From: Dehalobacter sp. DCA
GTDB taxonomy: Bacteria; Bacillota; Desulfitobacteriia; Desulfitobacteriales; Syntrophobotulaceae
Direction: 5' to 3'
Assembly: GCF_000305775.1 (NCBI RefSeq)
Contig: NC_018866.1
Coordinates: forward strand, 2,499,001 to 2,563,000
Length of the DNA: 64,000 nt
In this document: in pieces, positions 17,732 to 26,429 of the stretch
Numbering within the stretch: position 1 is the first letter of the stretch
Layout of the letters: every line of letters begins with the position of its first letter
The notes under the pieces: model-generated
Database searches by the model: none
The model's input: the letters and a program-made list of their open reading frames with translations, nothing else
Told to the model about the DNA's origin: nothing
Translations under genes and position numbers: made by a program

Positions 17732-17868
17732 ACGCTTTCCTTAAATTTTTTCGTATTTCTTCACAAATTTTTACAAATTCAACAAGAAAAATTTTATGGA
17801 TAATTGCATGTAAGATTTTACTCCCCATTATAGACATAGTCCTACTTCCTTTTAAAGGCTAGTCTTTA

Positions 17869-18270
17869 TCATATTTGCCCCTTCCCCAACCTCTCCGCCA
17901 CTTCCACATCCGCCGGACAAAACGTATACCGTCCCAACTCCTCCGCCCTCACCCACCGGATATCCTGATGAACCGTTCTCTGCAGTTTCCCTCCGATAAT
18001 CCGACAATCAAAGAAAGTAAACTGCATCTCTTTATCCCCATACATATACCAACTCTCCGCAAACACCTCTCCCACTCGTACCGTCACGCCCAGTTCCTCC
18101 TGGCATTCCCGAACTAGACATTCAGCCAGAGTCTCCCCTTCTTCCTGCTTCCCGCCCGGAAATTCCCAGAGCGACGGGCAGCTGCCGCTGTTGTCTCGCT
18201 GGCATATCAAGATTTTCCCATCCTGCCGCAGGATCGCCGCAGTAACCTGCGTTATTTTCTTCTCTTCCAT
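17869..18270 (-). CDS. NUDIX hydrolase (MutT-like), copy 2
   Basis: 133 aa, a close paralogue of the NUDIX protein at 13021-13479. The Nudix box is GGKQEEGETLAECL followed by VRECQEELGV, and the N-terminal TQVTAAILRQDGKILICQR is nearly identical. It ends eight residues after VEVAERLG, without the extra tail of copy 1, so this is probably the ancestral form. The likely role is hydrolysis of damaged or unusual nucleoside triphosphates. The start ATG follows GGGTTGAG. Confidence 0.85.
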   Translation of the reverse strand: MEEKKITQVTAAILRQDGKILICQRDNSGSCPSLWEFPGGKQEEGETLAECLVRECQEELGVTVRVGEVFAESWYMYGDKEMQFTFFDCRIIGGKLQRTVHQDIRWVRAEELGRYTFCPADVEVAERLGKGQI

Positions 18271-18424
18271 TCATCTCAACCCACTATCAATTGATTGGTT
18301 TGATGTTTTTGAACTGCACTCTTAAACATTTCATAGCTCTATATTTTTACTTGGCTAAAATACCCAATTTTGTTTAATTCTCTTTTATTTTTCTATTTCC
18401 TTTTGTTTTTTTACAATAAATTGC

Positions 18425-18460
18425 AAAAAGATGCTGCAAGTTATGCGTAGCATCTTTTTT
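18425..18460. terminator. Bidirectional terminator upstream of toxin gene
   Basis: AAAAAGATGCT pairs with AGCATCTTTTT around a 13-base loop, with A- and T-runs on both sides. It insulates the toxin promoter from upstream genes. Confidence 0.7.
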
Positions 18461-18472
18461 GTTATTATATGG

Positions 18473-18498
18473 TTTATTTTGGCAATTTATGCTATAAT
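18473..18498 (+). promoter_or_regulatory. Extended -10 promoter of the Hol-Tox gene
   Basis: TGCTATAAT at 18490-18498 is a consensus extended -10 element. A -35 is weak. It lies 61 bp before the toxin start codon, leaving a structured leader that includes the perfect Shine-Dalgarno. Confidence 0.5.
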
Positions 18499-18558
18499 AA
18501 CCCTACAACAGATGGCGTGCAGGGCGGTCGGCATTCCCTCCGGAAAGGAGGTGATGCC

Positions 18559-18642
18559 ATGGAAGTATATCAAACATTAACACTGATGATATCCTTCGGA
18601 ACATTGGTGGTTTTGATACTTTCGTTTAATAAAAAGAAATGA
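18559..18642 (+). CDS. Hol-Tox family putative type I toxin
   Basis: A 27-aa peptide: MEVYQTLTLMISFGTL, a hydrophobic helix, then LSFNKKK. This matches the holin-like toxin family (pattern MxxxxTLxLMxxFGT followed by a membrane helix and a basic tail). AAAGGAGGTGATGCC is a perfect Shine-Dalgarno. Such peptides insert in the cytoplasmic membrane and are held silent by antisense RNA. The 3' untranslated part carries a hairpin terminator, and a promoter faces it from the other side (see antisense RNA). Toxicity is inferred from the family. Confidence 0.75.
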   Translation: MEVYQTLTLMISFGTLVVLILSFNKKK

Positions 18643-18745
18643 CCGCCCCTTCACAGTGGTTGACGGTCATTTCCGTTATCCATTAACCGACCGCCCTTAA
18701 AGCGGCTGTTGTGAGGAATCATGTTTGCTGCATGATTCCTCTTTG
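18630..18745 (-). ncRNA. Putative antisense RNA antitoxin
   Basis: On the minus strand TTAACT at 18768-18773 is separated by 16 bp from TATAAG at 18746-18751, giving a start near 18740. The RNA would cross the 3' end of the toxin transcript. It would stop at the hairpin GAAATGACCG/CGGTCATTTC (about 18636-18672), which is followed by TTTTTATT. This is the usual layout of txpA/bsrG-type antitoxins. No transcript data are available. Confidence 0.5.
18713..18745 (+). terminator. Terminator of the toxin transcript
   Basis: GAGGAATCATG pairs perfectly with CATGATTCCTC around seven bases and is followed by TTT. The same stem recurs inverted at 28334-28361, where a group II intron is inserted. Confidence 0.65.
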
Positions 18746-18843
18746 CTTATATTATATACCATAGTTAAGTTAAAATACATAGTTATATGTAAATTTTTGT
18801 TAAAACATTCATTTCTGCCGTTGTTGTTTAAAGGTTTCATAGG

Positions 18844-19566
18844 TCATGATGCTTCCTCCCCCAACGCTTCCCTCGCTTTAGCGGAATAATAATTCTTTAT
18901 CTTCCACGCTGCCGCTTTTTGCAAATACGGCGCTGCCAATTCCTGCTTGCCGGCTTTCAGATAAGTCAGACCGATAAAGTAATTGTTTTCCACTTCTAAA
19001 ATAAAAGCATCATAGATCAGCGTCGTTTCTTTCAAACTGAGGACAGTCTTTTTCTTTTTGCTTTGCGGCGGCTGGTAGTTTCGGACGTATTTCAGTGCCG
19101 CTTGGAAATCTCCGCGGCAGCTTTCTCGCAAAGCCAGAAGGGGCTGTAATTCATTGTTATCATAAAGTTCTCGAGCCTTATCCAGCATCTCGCCGGCGTT
19201 TTCCAATTCTTGTTCTAACAGCAGCAAATTGATTGCATAAAGGCAGTGATAACAATACAGAAGTTTGTTGTCCTTGATGTCTTCCAGTTTGATTTCATCC
19301 AATACGGCGAGGGAACGGTGCAAATCCCCAGCGCGGTTATGACAGTTGGCAATATTATATACCATGGGGTTTTTTAATTTAGGGTTACGCTTGTAAGCTG
19401 AGGTGTTCATCGTCTTTTTCATTTTTTCAATTGCCTGTGCATAGTCCCCTTTTGCCATAAGCTGCAGAGGGTCCATAAAAGAATAGAGCCGCAGTAAGGT
19501 CAAACCTATGAATATGACCAGGACGACACAAAGATAAATATAGACAAAATCAAGAAGATGACGCAT
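18844..19566 (-). CDS. Membrane-anchored TPR-like protein
   Basis: About 240 aa. The start is ATG at 19566 (MRHLLDF) after GGAGGGAGG. Residues 5-28 form one membrane helix. The rest is helical with tetratricopeptide-like pairs, for example YAQAIEKMKKTM, VYNIANCHNRAGDLHRSL and YFIGLTYLKAGKQELAAPYL. TPR proteins act as scaffolds for other proteins. The partner is unknown; the gene stands alone between the toxin locus and the CDGSH gene. Confidence 0.65.
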   Translation of the reverse strand: MRHLLDFVYIYLCVVLVIFIGLTLLRLYSFMDPLQLMAKGDYAQAIEKMKKTMNTSAYKRNPKLKNPMVYNIANCHNRAGDLHRSLAVLDEIKLEDIKDNKLLYCYHCLYAINLLLLEQELENAGEMLDKARELYDNNELQPLLALRESCRGDFQAALKYVRNYQPPQSKKKKTVLSLKETTLIYDAFILEVENNYFIGLTYLKAGKQELAAPYLQKAAAWKIKNYYSAKAREALGEEAS

Positions 19567-19618
19567 GCTTCCTCCCTCCAATCATGTGACGCTTTCCTAT
19601 AAGTTATCAATTTTTTGG

Positions 19619-20320
19619 CTATTTCACAATGTTTCGATCTGAGTATTTTATCTGAACATGACTTGCATCACAAAAGGGTATCCGGCTTGACTCTCCGCAG
19701 CGGCAAAGGGCATAGCGGTTTCTAAGCTCATATTCAGTACCATCGGCTGATTCAAGCGGAATATTCCCCGTGACAAAAATCCCGGCGCTTACACCCAATT
19801 CAGAATCCTGAACGATTGCAATGGAAGGATCGTATTCAGGTTCGGTCCTCTCCCCCGTTTTCTCTACCGCTGTCAGTCTCCCGGTTGGACAATCGCTCGC
19901 AGCCCGAATTGCTTCCCTGATATTTTCCTCATTGTAAGACCGCTCTGTAAGTTCCCACACACTTCCCTTGTCTCGGTGACAGAATCGGGCATAGGCACAC
20001 CGGTTATCATCCATCAGATCGATGCCGGGGCCCTCCATCCATTCGGCCCTGTCTTCATACCTTGCTCTGGATGCTGTTTCAGTGCCGACAAAACCTATTT
20101 TTGCATGGGAACCGTCACAAAAAGGCGGGTTCTTTGAGTTTCCGCAGCGGCATAACGCATACGTCTCGGCCTGAGGAAGCTTGCGGCCTTCTTTCAGCTC
20201 ATATTTCTTTCCATTTGGAACGATTATTTTTTCCGACAATGGCACATTTCCAGAAACAAGATACGGTCCGTTCTTTACGATCTTAATTTTACATTTCTTT
20301 TGGTCCTTTAACATAATCAT
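19619..20320 (-). CDS. Triple Fe-S protein: CDGSH - Fer4_19-like - CDGSH
   Basis: About 233 aa. The first CDGSH domain reads CRCGNSKNPPFCDGSH and the second CRCGESSRIPFCDASH; each supplies the three Cys and one His that bind a redox-active 2Fe-2S cluster. Between them NRCAYARFC and, about 30 residues on, DCPTGRL resemble the divergent one-cluster ferredoxin Fer4_19. The protein is therefore probably an electron-transfer or Fe-S-sensing module in the cytoplasm. The second motif has Ala for Gly in CDGSH, which should not affect ligation. The start is ATG at 20320; GAAGAAGGG precedes it. Confidence 0.85.
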   Translation of the reverse strand: MIMLKDQKKCKIKIVKNGPYLVSGNVPLSEKIIVPNGKKYELKEGRKLPQAETYALCRCGNSKNPPFCDGSHAKIGFVGTETASRARYEDRAEWMEGPGIDLMDDNRCAYARFCHRDKGSVWELTERSYNEENIREAIRAASDCPTGRLTAVEKTGERTEPEYDPSIAIVQDSELGVSAGIFVTGNIPLESADGTEYELRNRYALCRCGESSRIPFCDASHVQIKYSDRNIVK

Positions 20321-20609
20321 AGTTCCCTTCTTCATCTCCAAACGGATTTTTCCTCACTGCGACCGCGTCCAATATGGCCTGCAATTTCTCTTATTTCACG
20401 CTGTCGCCGGCGTTATCAGGATCGTCAATCACGGGGGTGCTCGCAGACCATGATGAGTATAGACAGAAGACCAGAAATAAAACTGAACATTCTTTTTCCC
20501 TACATTAATTATACCAAAAATATTTCTCTAATAACATTCTTATAATTATCCTATATTTTGTGTAAGATAGAACTTATCATACTTAAGCCAAACTTAGGGG
20601 GATAAACTT

Positions 20610-22850
20610 TTGGAACGGGACCGCCTTGATCAAGATTTTGAAATCAGACGCCTGGAGCAGGTGCTGGCTATTGCCCGGGAACAATTAGACTGCGCCCTGC
20701 AAAAGAGCGAAGAAAATAAAGAGGCCATTATTGCCGCGAAGTTAGATATGTGGGAAGATACTTCCCGCTCCATCTCCGGCCTTTGGAATATGGATAATTT
20801 TCATGAGCTTGTCGAGTTGAGCCAGTACGCCAATCCGGTGTCGGAACGGGTGTCGGATTATGAACGGGATGCCGCTAAGATCCTGGCTTTAAAAAGATTG
20901 CTCTATTCCCCCTACTTTGCTCGGATCGATTTTCAGTTCGAGGGTGAGGAGCTGTTAGAGCCCGTCTATATCGGGCGGTCTTCGCTGCAGGACGGCCTGA
21001 CCCGGGATATGGTTGTCTATGACTGGAGATCTCCCATCGCCAGTGTTTTTTACCGCTTTGGTCCGGGGAAAGCGTTCTATGAGTCACCGGGCGGTAAAAT
21101 AACGGGAGAGGTGCATTTAAAACGCCAATACGAGATCAAAGATGGCAAACTGCAATATTTCTTCGATGCGGATATTCAAATCATTGACGAATTCCTGCGC
21201 GAACTGCTTTCCCGGAATGCTTCCCCTAAAATGAAAACCATCGTCGAAACCATCCAGAAAGACCAGGATCTGGTGATCCGCGATCTGGAAATGGATTTAC
21301 TGATGGTCCAGGGAGCTGCGGGAAGCGGCAAAACTTCGGTGGCGCTGCACCGCGCGGCTTATCTGATGTACCAGGGGCTGGCGGCCAAGCTGGCTTCCAA
21401 TGAGATTGTGATTATTTCTCCCAACACCCTGTTTGAACAATACATCGCCAATGTCTTGCCTGAGCTGGGCGAAAAGAATGTCCAATCGCTCGTCTTTGAA
21501 GAAATATTCGGCAAGGTTTTGCAGACTGATTCTATCCAAAGCAGGAATCAATATTGGGAAAGCCTGCTCTCCCCCGGCCAAAACGGCGGAAGTATCGCCA
21601 AAAGCAGCATGGCCTTCAAAGGTTCCGGCCTGTTTGCTGAAATTTTGAGACGTTTCATTAAGGATTTGCCTTATCGCTGGCTGCCGTTTGCTGATATTTA
21701 TTATGACGGAAAGATTGTTGCCAACCGGCAATTGCTGAAAACTAAGATCCTGAGAGGCGGTCAGGAATTCCTGCTGAGTGTGCGTTTAAAGCAATTGGAA
21801 GCGTCGATTCTGCAAATCGTCCGTGAGCTGCGTCCGAGCCGTCTGGAAAAGTTAAAAAAGTTCATTCAGGCCAAGCCCGAGCATGAATTCGAAGTGGAAG
21901 AAGGTACCCGGCGGTTATCCATTCTGGAAAGCGCCGCCTTGCTGAAGAAGATACGAAGCTTTACCGAGCTGGATTGTCCGGAGCTTTACCGGAAGCCGTT
22001 CAGCGATAAAAGCTATTTTTATCATTTAGCCGAAGGTCTGGAGCTGCCTGATTGTATAGAAGAGATTTTGGACTACACCAGGGAAAACCTGCAAAAGGAT
22101 GGTTTACTTTATGATGACGCCCTGGCCCTTACTTTTCTCCATCTCCATATCAAAGGATATACCGCTTACCGTGATATCAAGCAAGTTGTGGTCGATGAAG
22201 CCCAGGATTATGATCCCCTGCATTTTGAAATACTCCACGGTCTGTTTCCCAAAGCGCATTATACGATCCTGGGCGATATTCATCAGACCATAGGGAAGCA
22301 GGAAGATTCCGCACGCTATGAACAGATTGGCAAGATATTCGCTAGACCTAAATCCACGCTGGTGACTTTGGACAAAAGCTTCCGCTCCACCAGGGAGATC
22401 TTGGCGTACAGCGCCAGGTTTCTTGACCAAAGCGTTAAGCTCCATAGTTTTGGGAGATCGGGAGATGCGCCTGCCGTGTTTGTGGCGCCGAACCGGGCGG
22501 CTCTGACTGCTCTCCTGCTTGCGGAAATTAAAACCTGCCGGGAAAAGGGTTACCAATCAATCGGGTTAATCTGTAAAACGGAATACGACGCCCTTGCCTT
22601 ATATGAGCAGCTCAAGGACCAAAGCGATATTCAGCTGCTAAAAGGTGATGTTCAATTTGATTTAAGCGGCGTATTCCTGATCCCGGTCTATCTAGCCAAA
22701 GGCCTGGAATTTGACGCCGTACTGATCTGCGAGGCCGATCAGGAGCATTATCACAGCGCTGATGATAAGAACCTTTTATATATTGCCTGTACGCGGGCGC
22801 TGCATAGACTGAACCTTTTTTATACCGGAGAGATCAGCCCGCTTTTATAA
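20610..22850 (+). CDS. HelD-like UvrD/Rep-family helicase
   Basis: 746 aa with a TTG start after TTAGGGGG. The long charged N-terminal coiled region (residues 1-60) is typical of HelD, which reaches into RNA polymerase to release it from DNA. Walker A is QGAAGSGKTSVALHR, the DEAQ Walker B is VVVDEAQDYDP, and LDKSFRST plus KGLEFDAVLI and YIACTRA supply later superfamily 1 motifs. It is convergent with the CWB2 gene, with only 8 bp between the stops. HelD proteins recycle stalled polymerase. The assignment against other UvrD-like helicases rests on the N-terminus and length. Confidence 0.85.
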   Translation: MERDRLDQDFEIRRLEQVLAIAREQLDCALQKSEENKEAIIAAKLDMWEDTSRSISGLWNMDNFHELVELSQYANPVSERVSDYERDAAKILALKRLLYSPYFARIDFQFEGEELLEPVYIGRSSLQDGLTRDMVVYDWRSPIASVFYRFGPGKAFYESPGGKITGEVHLKRQYEIKDGKLQYFFDADIQIIDEFLRELLSRNASPKMKTIVETIQKDQDLVIRDLEMDLLMVQGAAGSGKTSVALHRAAYLMYQGLAAKLASNEIVIISPNTLFEQYIANVLPELGEKNVQSLVFEEIFGKVLQTDSIQSRNQYWESLLSPGQNGGSIAKSSMAFKGSGLFAEILRRFIKDLPYRWLPFADIYYDGKIVANRQLLKTKILRGGQEFLLSVRLKQLEASILQIVRELRPSRLEKLKKFIQAKPEHEFEVEEGTRRLSILESAALLKKIRSFTELDCPELYRKPFSDKSYFYHLAEGLELPDCIEEILDYTRENLQKDGLLYDDALALTFLHLHIKGYTAYRDIKQVVVDEAQDYDPLHFEILHGLFPKAHYTILGDIHQTIGKQEDSARYEQIGKIFARPKSTLVTLDKSFRSTREILAYSARFLDQSVKLHSFGRSGDAPAVFVAPNRAALTALLLAEIKTCREKGYQSIGLICKTEYDALALYEQLKDQSDIQLLKGDVQFDLSGVFLIPVYLAKGLEFDAVLICEADQEHYHSADDKNLLYIACTRALHRLNLFYTGEISPLL

Positions 22851-22858
22851 GAAGACAA

Positions 22859-24367
22859 TTAAATTCGTTCAAAAGCACTGATAAATCCGCCCATGATCGC
22901 ATCCGCTAATTGATCATTCATGCTAATCGTCCAGCTATTATTATTCTTCACTAGATTCACTTCAATTGTGGTCGTTGTTGTCTGGTCCTCATTTGCAATG
23001 GCGTCAAATAATAGTTGCATTATCACTTTTTCTGCTTCTTCATCACTCAATTGTTCCGCTTCAGGCAGCAACGCCTGTTCAACCCCAAATCGGACAACGG
23101 CATCGATATAAGCATCCAGGACGGCCGCGAAATCGGTATTGCTAATTTCTGCCGTAACGGTCGCCGTATCACCGTTAATTTCTGAAGATACGATGTTGTA
23201 ATCAAGTTTTGCGAAAAGCAAGGCAATATCTTCATCTGTGATCGTTATATCGGCAGGCTCATCATAATCATTGAAATTATCATAGCTGAAATACCGGTCG
23301 GCTGTATCCTGATCCATCACTTTGATAGCATCCATAGCGTTGGCAAATGCTTCCCCGGGCTGCTCCAGAATAATACAAGAATATATCTGGTTTAACGCAA
23401 GCGGTTTCACAACACTGGTACCACCGACAGAATAGATTTTATTGATTTGCCCTACTTTACCTGTTAAAAAGGTTTGTACGGAAGGGTCAATGCCGTTGCC
23501 AACAAGCAGAATAGCTTTCCCCTGCTTGGCTGCTAATGCGGAACCTGCTAAGGCATCGGGAAAGTTGGTCCCTGTAGCAACAAAGATTGTATCCGTAGCT
23601 TGGCCAAGGCCTGTGATCAAGTTGATCGCTGTTTCATATCGATTATTTCCGCCATAACGGGTTGGATTCGGAAGTCCGGATTCCACTTGCGCACTGATGA
23701 CGCTGGTCCCGCCGGTAATAATCGTATCGGATATTTGCAGATCTGTTAACACATCAGCTGTCGCATCAGGCAACGTATTTGTTTCTGTCAGTAAAATGGG
23801 TACTCCGTTTTGCGCTGCCCAGGAAGATACCGCCAAAGCATCAGGGAAATTCTGGGCATATGCGATGACAGCCTTATTTGTGCGGAGTTTTTGATTCTCT
23901 TGCAGATACTTGGCGATGTTCGCCGAAGTCTCATAACGATTATCGCCTGCGATACGATGAACCGTATAATCAGCGGACAGACCTTCTTCAATGGCGGTGG
24001 ATACAGCACCGGTACCGCCAAGGATAAAGACCGTTTGCGCTTGGAGACGTTCCAGTTCAGTTGCTGTATCGGGAGTTAAGGCTTTGCTGTTCGTTAAAAG
24101 AATCGGAGCATCATAAGCTGCCGCCAGTACAGCGCCGGCTAAAGCGTCCGGAAAATTGTTATCACGAACCAGGATAACGGCATTTGAACCTGAAGGCCAT
24201 CCTTCTTTCGAGATCTCAATCGCAGTTAACGTCCTGTTATCCCCAGCAAGTCTTTTACTTTCTACTGCCTGAACAGCATAAGCTTGTAAAGGTATTGCGG
24301 CAATTGTGATTGTGATGATCAGTGCCATAGACAGCAAAAATTTCAACCAATTTTTTCGAAATTTCAT
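22859..24367 (-). CDS. Secreted protein with three CWB2 cell-wall-binding repeats
   Basis: 502 aa. A signal peptide (MKFRKNWLKFLLSMALI...) is followed by three CWB2 repeats with the usual ALAGAVLAAAYDAPILLTN, YAQNFPDALAVSSWA and TNFPDALAGSALAAKQGKAI signatures. These bind anionic wall polymers and anchor surface proteins. After about residue 320 comes an acidic alpha/beta domain resembling the DUF4878/DUF5105 class of small extracytoplasmic domains, ending in a Trp-containing strand (NNNSWTISMND). GGAGGAAGAG precedes the ATG. Confidence 0.85.
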   Translation of the reverse strand: MKFRKNWLKFLLSMALIITITIAAIPLQAYAVQAVESKRLAGDNRTLTAIEISKEGWPSGSNAVILVRDNNFPDALAGAVLAAAYDAPILLTNSKALTPDTATELERLQAQTVFILGGTGAVSTAIEEGLSADYTVHRIAGDNRYETSANIAKYLQENQKLRTNKAVIAYAQNFPDALAVSSWAAQNGVPILLTETNTLPDATADVLTDLQISDTIITGGTSVISAQVESGLPNPTRYGGNNRYETAINLITGLGQATDTIFVATGTNFPDALAGSALAAKQGKAILLVGNGIDPSVQTFLTGKVGQINKIYSVGGTSVVKPLALNQIYSCIILEQPGEAFANAMDAIKVMDQDTADRYFSYDNFNDYDEPADITITDEDIALLFAKLDYNIVSSEINGDTATVTAEISNTDFAAVLDAYIDAVVRFGVEQALLPEAEQLSDEEAEKVIMQLLFDAIANEDQTTTTTIEVNLVKNNNSWTISMNDQLADAIMGGFISAFERI

Positions 24368-24531
24368 TCTCTTCCTCCAATTTAAAAATATTAAGACAAA
24401 AATACTCCAAGAAAAATTATAGATTGAATCAAGTAATATTTCCTTCTGAAATTACTGGTAAAAGTACTCCAGAGGATAATCACTTTTCAAATCCAATGTA
24501 TAAAAAAACAAACCTAATAAGATATTTAATA

Positions 24532-26429
24532 ATCGAGTAGGAGGGGGCGTCTCGCCCCCGGCCTCTCACACCACCGTATGTGCGGTTCCGCGTACGGCGG
24601 TTCAATAGTTTAAGTGCAGTACCTCGTATTTCTTGGCTATGTCATCATAGCCGAGGGATTCGAGGTATTTGTCAGTCAACGTATGATTAAGTATCCCGCT
24701 CCCGGCTACTCTCCAGTAGCCTTTGCCAGTGTACCCATTCTTGTGTGCCCAGTAAACCGACATGCCGAGTGCTATCAAGTTCCCGATTCGGGTTTTTGGT
24801 TTCTTCCACTGCTTCCAGATATACATCCGTATCCGTCGTTTCAGCCACCTGTTCAGTTCCTGAATTCTGCTCTTCATACCGGCAATAGCGTAATAATTAA
24901 GCCACCCCGTTGTATATAGCTTCAGTTCCTTCAGAATCTGTTGAATGGCCCTTCCGCGATTCCGTTTTGTGATGCCTTTGAGCTTTTCCTTGAATTTCTT
25001 CATTGACTTTTCATGCACCCGTATTCCCGTACCTTTGCCCGTCCTGTACAAGGCAAAGCCAAGGAACTTAAGCTTCAGCGGTGATCCCGCTTTACTCTTT
25101 TCCGAGTTCACTTTCAGCTTTAGTTTCTTCTCAAGGTACTGCTTACAGCTTTCTAATACACGTTCTGCTGCTCTGCGGCTCTTGGTGTAGACAGCAATGT
25201 CATCCGCGTATCGCAAATGCTTGTGCCCCCGTCTTTCCATTTCCTTGTCGAATTCATTGAGGTAGATATTCGAAAGTAACGGAGATAACGGGCCTCCCTG
25301 TGGGCTGCCTTCCTCCGTCTTGCTTTTCACTCCATTCTCCATGACTCCGCTTTTCAGAAACTTCTTGATGAGGTCTATAATCCGCTTATCTTTTACTTCT
25401 TTGCGTATTATATTCATCAGCAGTTCATGATTCATCGTATCGAAGTATTTTGACAGATCGATATCCGCTGCGCGGGTATATCCCTGTTCGTAGTACTCTT
25501 TCGCTTCCTTCATGGCTTGCTGTGCGCTGCGCCCCGGTCGATAGCCGTAGCTTGCCTCCGAAAACAGCGGTTCAAAGATTGGTTGCAATATCTGCACCAA
25601 TGCCTGTTGCACCATCCGATCAATGACCGTTGGCACACCAAGTTTTCGTACTCCTCCATCCGGTTTGGGTATCTCTACTCTCCTAACCGGTTGAGGCCTG
25701 TACATCCCGTTTCCTAAACTCTGTAGCAACTCCTCTCTGTGTTTCCTGAGCCAGGGCAGCATTTCATCCACGGTCATTCCGTCGACTCCTGCTGCTCCAC
25801 CGTTTGACTTAACCCTTTTGAAAGCCCTGTTCAGGTTTTCTCTGTCCAGAAGTCTTTTCATTAGGTCGACTGCACCGTCTTTTTCCTTGGTTTCTCGTTC
25901 AACGATGCTCCGCGCTCCGCCGTTGTCTTCGGGTTCCACCCTATCTTCCGGGCGGCAGCCAAGGTTTCCCTCGTATTCTGCCTTCTTCACATCGTCCACC
26001 TTCTTCCTTCTTCAAAAGACTACTACTGTTCAGCCCTTCCCGCGTTTCCGCGGTACTATAGCTTCTGCTGACTTCTCATGCCTCAGCTACACATCACTGC
26101 GCGGTTTGCTCCTGTGGGTCGTCGAATGCGTCCCTCTTGTCGGGAGCGTGGTATGAGATCTCCCCGGGTAAGAACAACAACCTTCATCCCATGTAACCGC
26201 CGCATTTACTGTACAGGGTTCGGGTAGTATTGGACTTTGTTTTATTAAGCAAACTCGTCCACCCTGATTCAGCCTTATATGCGGTTTCTGTTCGTCGGTT
26301 CAGGACTTTGCTTACGGCTTCCTTTAGATTCCACCTCACGATGGACACCCTTGCCGTTCGGCTAGCACTTCCTACTACCAAGCGTGCAGCGGACTCTCAC
26401 CGCCGAGTTGTTGCCCATGCCGGGCGCAC
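24532..26429 (-). mobile_element. Group II intron (class C-like), downstream copy of a tandem pair
   Basis: 1898 bp. On the minus strand it begins GTGCGCCCGGCATGGGC and ends in a G/C hairpin (GGGGGCG/CGCCCCC) followed by TCCTACTCGAT. The domain V-like CGTACGCGGAACCGCAC segment lies just inside the 3' end, and the LtrA-like protein is in the 3' half. It is directly joined to the second copy at 26430 with no spacer; its 3' side borders unique AT-rich sequence. Confidence 0.9.
24602..25999 (-). CDS. ltrA: Group II intron reverse transcriptase/maturase
   Basis: 465 aa with a GTG start after GAAGGAAGAAGG. Reverse-transcriptase blocks are visible as GVDGMTVDEM, RRVEIPKPDGGVRKLG, SYGYRPGRSAQQA, DIDLSKYFDTMNH, GSPQGGPLSPLLSN and the catalytic LRYADDIAVY, followed by the GIIM-type maturase domain (LNYYAIAGM, then a basic helix). 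There is no HNH endonuclease domain, consistent with class C introns. The protein splices the intron RNA and copies it into DNA. Confidence 0.95.
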   Translation of the reverse strand: MDDVKKAEYEGNLGCRPEDRVEPEDNGGARSIVERETKEKDGAVDLMKRLLDRENLNRAFKRVKSNGGAAGVDGMTVDEMLPWLRKHREELLQSLGNGMYRPQPVRRVEIPKPDGGVRKLGVPTVIDRMVQQALVQILQPIFEPLFSEASYGYRPGRSAQQAMKEAKEYYEQGYTRAADIDLSKYFDTMNHELLMNIIRKEVKDKRIIDLIKKFLKSGVMENGVKSKTEEGSPQGGPLSPLLSNIYLNEFDKEMERRGHKHLRYADDIAVYTKSRRAAERVLESCKQYLEKKLKLKVNSEKSKAGSPLKLKFLGFALYRTGKGTGIRVHEKSMKKFKEKLKGITKRNRGRAIQQILKELKLYTTGWLNYYAIAGMKSRIQELNRWLKRRIRMYIWKQWKKPKTRIGNLIALGMSVYWAHKNGYTGKGYWRVAGSGILNHTLTDKYLESLGYDDIAKKYEVLHLNY

